Part shown: positions 60,807-64,000 of the stretch, one piece after another
Position numbering within the stretch: position 1 is the first letter of the stretch
Layout: every line of letters starts with the position of its first letter
NCBI RefSeq assembly: GCF_949987515.2
Contig: NC_082683.1
Span: forward strand, 102,163,918-102,227,917
Length of the DNA: 64,000 nucleotides
Reading direction: 5' to 3'
DNA from: Delphinus delphis
Taxonomy: Eukaryota; Chordata; Mammalia; Artiodactyla; Delphinidae
Made by a program: the position numbers and the translations under genes
Notes under the pieces: generated by a model
Told to the model about the DNA's origin: nothing
Databases searched by the model: none
Seen by the model: the letters and a program-made list of their open reading frames with translations, nothing else

Positions 60807-60990
60807 AGCGGACGGGCCAGCTTCCGCGACAGGGACCCAGCCGGGCGTCGCCTCGGCCTGCCGGAGGGAGAGAGAGCCCGCCCCGCGGTGCGCCCCGCCC
60901 CGCGCGTCCCGCCAGGCCCCGGATGACGTCTTGGCGCGCGTTTTCTCCCCCCTCCCGAGAACGCCGTCTGGGCCCCGGGTACTTCCTGCT
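60807..60990 (-). promoter_or_regulatory. CD58: CD58 5'UTR and TATA-less core promoter
   Basis: Upstream of the ATG there is no TATA box. Two GC boxes (cccgccccgc at 60878-60887, gccccgcccc at 60892-60901) fit Sp1-type sites. A CRE-like TGACGTCT at 60924-60931 runs directly into TTGGCGCG, an E2F-like motif. An ETS-type site (CAGGAAGT on the minus strand) is at 60981-60988. These are the expected elements of a broadly expressed CpG-island promoter. The exact start site, probably within 60850-60900, cannot be read from the sequence. Confidence 0.6.
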
Positions 60991-61009
60991 CTTCTGCCGC
61001 CCCCCGCCC

Positions 61010-64000
61010 TCCTCTGTGGAGCTCTCCTCCAAAAGTGGCTTGCGTTTTCACACCAGGTTTATCCTCGTTCCTCCCGCACCTCCCGCACTTTTCCTTGGCA
61101 TTTGGAACGTGATGGAGACGCCCCCATAGCCGGGGGTATCGGACCGTCGCTCCCCGAAAACTGCGCCCCACTCGGCTGGAGGTGACAGCAGAGCTCTGTG
61201 CCGGGACAGGGAGGTTCTGAAGCGCTTTATTCCTTAAGCGCTTTCCAGCAGCCGCAGTCGCGCAGCCTCGCTTTTCCTGCCAGTCACTTCGCTACTACGA
61301 CCCTGGACAAGGCAGCTTCCTCAAATATTAAGACAAAAGGAAACGGGCAACATTCTAGACGACTGCTAGACTGTGTGGGGTCCCCTGGTGCGGCCCCAAT
61401 CCTCCTCCCCCAAGTGCCTGCTTCTCCTCATTCAAGTGCAGCCACCTTCTCGTTAAGACGGACCTCACCCCAACACTCCCTCACTGGGAACTGGGATTTC
61501 CAGCCTTGGGTTTCTCCTTTCTCCGTTTCCTCTTTGTTTCACTCTTCCTCCATCTCTACTGTGGACTCGCCCTCAGGCTGGGGAGTCAGCGCTGCTCACT
61601 CCCTCTCCGTTTGGCCTCCCCAAACCTCTCTCCCTCGTGCTGCAGCGGGCGCTTGGAATTCCGCATCTTATTCGTTAGTCCTCTCCCCTCAAATCCATCT
61701 GATCCCAGACTCAATTACTACTGTATTCCCAGAACCAGCTACTGGCATCAGTCTCCCGGTCAGCCCCCATTCTTTCAGACAGTGGCACCAGAATGATCCC
61801 TGCTCAGCCATTGCCGTTGAGGGAACTCTTCGTTACCATGTGAGCAGGAAACTCCTCCCATGAGCTGGACTCTTGAACGGGACTCTCTGACGTCCCGACA
61901 AACACCAACATGTTTGCCAGTTGTGAAGCGGTGGAAGTGTGCTTTATTGTTGCTGTCATTACCATCATCCTCGGGTGGGGACCTCCACTCAAGACACTTG
62001 AACTGCCCTGTTAGGAATTCATAAATTATTTCTTACGTTAGCCATGAAATTGTAAAAGGTGTCTCTATATATCCGTGAAATTTCTGGGACTGATGTTCTG
62101 TACCATGAGCTTAGACATTCCCTATCATCTGAAGATATTGGGAACACAAGGCAGGTACAGTGTGTAGCACAAAATGTGAGAAGATCAAGTTTCTCCTCTG
62201 CTCTGGGCTGGTAAGAACTCGGGCTAACTTGGAAAGGTAAGATGGAATCAGAACTTTAAACACTGGGGAGCCCCTCAAAGTTTCTGAGCTGGGAAGCAAT
62301 CTAACAGCAAACATCTGTTGAGTACTTACTATGAGCCAAGCCCTGCGTTAAGTGCATTACCTGCATTAATTTAATCTTACTGCTGTCCTTGTTTTTACAG
62401 ATTAGGAAACTGAGGCTCTGAGAAGGTAAATGACTTGCCCAAGGACACAGAGTAAGGTGCAGAACTGGGAGTCCAACCCAGGGTAAGTCCAAAGTACCAC
62501 TCTTACCCTTTCATACAGGATGGGCAGCTATACTGCTGTTTGGACTGGCCAGCAAAAGCTGTCAGCCCCAAGAGCAGGGCTGAGGAAAGGACTGCCCAGT
62601 CACCTGGGCTGGGAAGTATTCCCCAGGTCATGGTCTCCAGGTATCAGGCAAGGAATGGTTTAGTAGGTCTTCCTCGATTGGCTGCTTCTCTGGCCAACGA
62701 ATGGTGCCATCTCTTTCATCAAGAGAAATGCTGTGCTTCCAGCAAACATTTTTAGAAGCCCTTATATGCCTGGTCTAGCAGACTTCATGAGTCAAAAGTG
62801 GCTCAGAAAGGCTGGACCTGCAATGCATTAGGCAGATGGGCCAAAAGGCCCTATCCATATACTGAGCACTGGCCACCCAAAGGAGGGCTGGATGTATTTT
62901 ACATCCTGTGACCAGGGTTGAGAGGTCCAGTTTTATCTGCTCATCACTGTAAAGAATCATGGACTAGAAGGGAAAAAAGGAGGGCTCGTTCAGTCTGCTT
63001 GTGTGGCGTGGATGGGCTGCTGCTCTTCCCAGCATGCCACTCTAGTTCTCTGGCTCTAGTTCTTGCCAAGCTTGGAACTACACCCAAGAAGCTTGGGAAT
63101 CCTAGAAAGACAGAGCAAAACACTGATTCTAATCCTGCATACGTGAAAATCGTCCTTGCCCCATATGGAAGTGTATATTCACTTCATTTATATCAACCCT
63201 GGGCGGATTTGCACCAAGGGTGTGTGTGTGGGGGGGTAATCTTTATTCCATAATACTCTGTTTCCCTTTTTAAAATGCTCCCTGGCAAAAAGAGAGCATT
63301 TGGAAAAAATTAGGCAAAAATAATACATAAGACTTAACATGGAACCATTTCTGGGTACCCAAGAGATAAACAGTCACATTTCAACTCCCGACCAAGCCAG
63401 CAGCTGCAAGAAGTTGATAAGGATGCAGCAAATGGGGCTGGGGAGCAGAGGAAAGCACATATTAAAGCCTTTGAAAGGCTTGAGTTTTAAAAAGAAGAAG
63501 AAGAAAAGGAAGTACCTCCTTCTGCTTTTTACCTCCATCTAGTTCCTTTTGCATTCTGTGAATTTTAAAGAATTACAGATGGGTTCTGACTAATCACGTG
63601 TCGCTGCTATAGCTTTAAACATTCTATTATTCTTCTCAATTTGCAGATGTGGTGAACTCCCCCCAAAACCTCCCAGCATTTGAGTTGTGCAGGGAACAGA
63701 GATGGGTGTGCTCCGTGGGCTCAGTGCACGGGAATGCGCAGCTCCTGCACTTTCCTCCATCCTGGAAAAGGCTTGCTGAGCATTTCACTGTCAGGACAAT
63801 ACGACAGAGTCTGAAGAAGAGGGTGTGCTCTTGCTGCCAAGACAAAGGAGAACGCTGTCCCAGGTTCCTGCTCCCCTCCTCTATCAGTCTCCTCTCACTG
63901 CATCCTGTCTCCCCACCTCCACCCCACTCCCACCCAAAAGAAAGCTAGATTCTGAACTGGCCTGTCAGGCCTCCAGGCCTGTGTGTTGAGCGGTGCACGA
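61010..64000. other. Upstream flank of CD58
   Basis: The only identified item is a MIR at about 62295-62490. A plus-strand frame of 221 codons (61198-61863) is open but shows no recognised domain. In human the 3' end of IGSF3 lies a few kilobases upstream of CD58 in this direction. No IGSF3 exon is evident here, and its 3'UTR could begin at or just beyond the window end. Confidence 0.55.
62295..62490 (-). mobile_element. MIR
   Basis: 'tgagtacttactatgagcca', 'gattaggaaactgaggctct' and 'gacttgcccaaggacacaga' are reversed MIR. Confidence 0.8.

Larger units (their letters stand above)
17455..60870 (-). other. CD58: CD58 (LFA-3) gene, whole span
   Basis: The gene is assembled from five exons on the minus strand. 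CD58 is a cell-surface glycoprotein of the CD2 family that binds CD2 on T and NK cells and strengthens adhesion and co-stimulation. The conceptual protein has a 23-24 residue signal peptide, a V-type Ig domain without its disulfide, a C2-type Ig domain with cysteines, a short basic stalk and one membrane helix, which is the family's domain order. Exon order, phases and residue matches to human CD58 (recalled, not aligned by program) leave little doubt about the identity. The reading frame is open with no stop or frameshift in exons 1 to 4, so the gene looks functional. The transcription start and the poly(A) site are not fixed by the sequence, so both ends are approximate. A small human cytoplasmic-tail exon was not found. 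Confidence 0.93.
60120..61010. promoter_or_regulatory. CpG island over CD58 promoter and exon 1
   Basis: This stretch is very GC-rich with frequent CpG, for example ggcgcgcgcgcaaagagcgc near 60233 and cccgcgcgcgggctgcgtg near 60582. The flanks on both sides return to ordinary composition. It contains CD58 exon 1 and the first few hundred bases of intron 1. Long open frames on both strands here come from the lack of AT-rich stop codons and are not taken as genes. Confidence 0.85.

Noticed and set aside
60434..61171. 245-codon minus-strand frame covering CD58 exon 1
   Set aside because: It is in another frame from the CD58 signal peptide, is dominated by Arg/Gly/Pro as expected from CpG-island sequence, and crosses the CD58 donor site.
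60568..61185. 205-codon plus-strand frame in the CpG island
   Set aside because: It is antisense to CD58 exon 1 with low-complexity Pro/Arg composition, a GC-content artefact.
63500..64000. Possible 3' end of IGSF3
   Set aside because: Expected near here from human gene order, but no coding exon or clear poly(A) signal on the minus strand could be recognised.
1..64000. CRISPR arrays, tRNA or rRNA genes, phage-like or other novel defence systems
   Set aside because: The window is mammalian. The only tRNA-like sequences are SINE heads and no regular spaced repeats occur.

Overview
This is vertebrate nuclear DNA, almost certainly from a cetacean (whale or dolphin). About 26 tRNA-derived SINEs of the CHR type are visible: head 'ggcttccctggtggcgcag', A-box/B-box tRNA-like part, A-rich tail, usually flanked by 9-16 bp direct repeats. 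Many are the short ~190-bp form ending 'cccgcgtaccgc' plus poly(A), which is characteristic of whales. Old mammalian repeats (L2, MIR, Tigger and hAT DNA transposons, L1) fill much of the rest. There are no bacterial genes, CRISPR arrays or operons.

The only protein gene I can support is CD58 (LFA-3, the ligand of the T/NK-cell receptor CD2), on the minus strand and covering most of the window. I located exon 1 (signal peptide, 60737-60806), exon 2 (membrane-distal Ig domain, 38365-38661), exon 3 (membrane-proximal Ig domain, 30527-30796), exon 4 (stalk and membrane helix, 25958-26029) and the last exon (about 17455-18130, C-terminal codons and 3'UTR). All the splice sites I defined are GT/AG. 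The boundaries of exons 1 to 3 are all phase 1, as is usual for Ig-domain exons. A short cytoplasmic-tail exon, present in human between exon 4 and the last exon, could not be found by eye.

Layout: 1-17454 is the 3' flank of CD58 and contains only repeats and unrecognised sequence. 17455-60806 is the CD58 gene, with introns of about 7.8, 4.5, 7.6 and 22.1 kb reading from low to high coordinate. 60120-61010 is a CpG island holding the promoter and exon 1. 61010-64000 is upstream flank. In human the next gene in this direction is IGSF3, but no exon of it is recognisable here.

Most notable observations: (1) a CHR SINE inserted in sense orientation into the CD58 3'UTR carries three AATAAA hexamers, while the hexamer at the ancestral 3' end appears to have decayed to AATAAT; (2) a ~230-bp, ~95% identical inverted duplication lies in intron 1 close to exon 2 and would fold the pre-mRNA into a long hairpin; (3) the exon-4 end and C-terminus differ in length and frame from the human arrangement, so the cytoplasmic tail is probably lineage-specific. 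Comparisons with human CD58 are from memory and should be confirmed by alignment.
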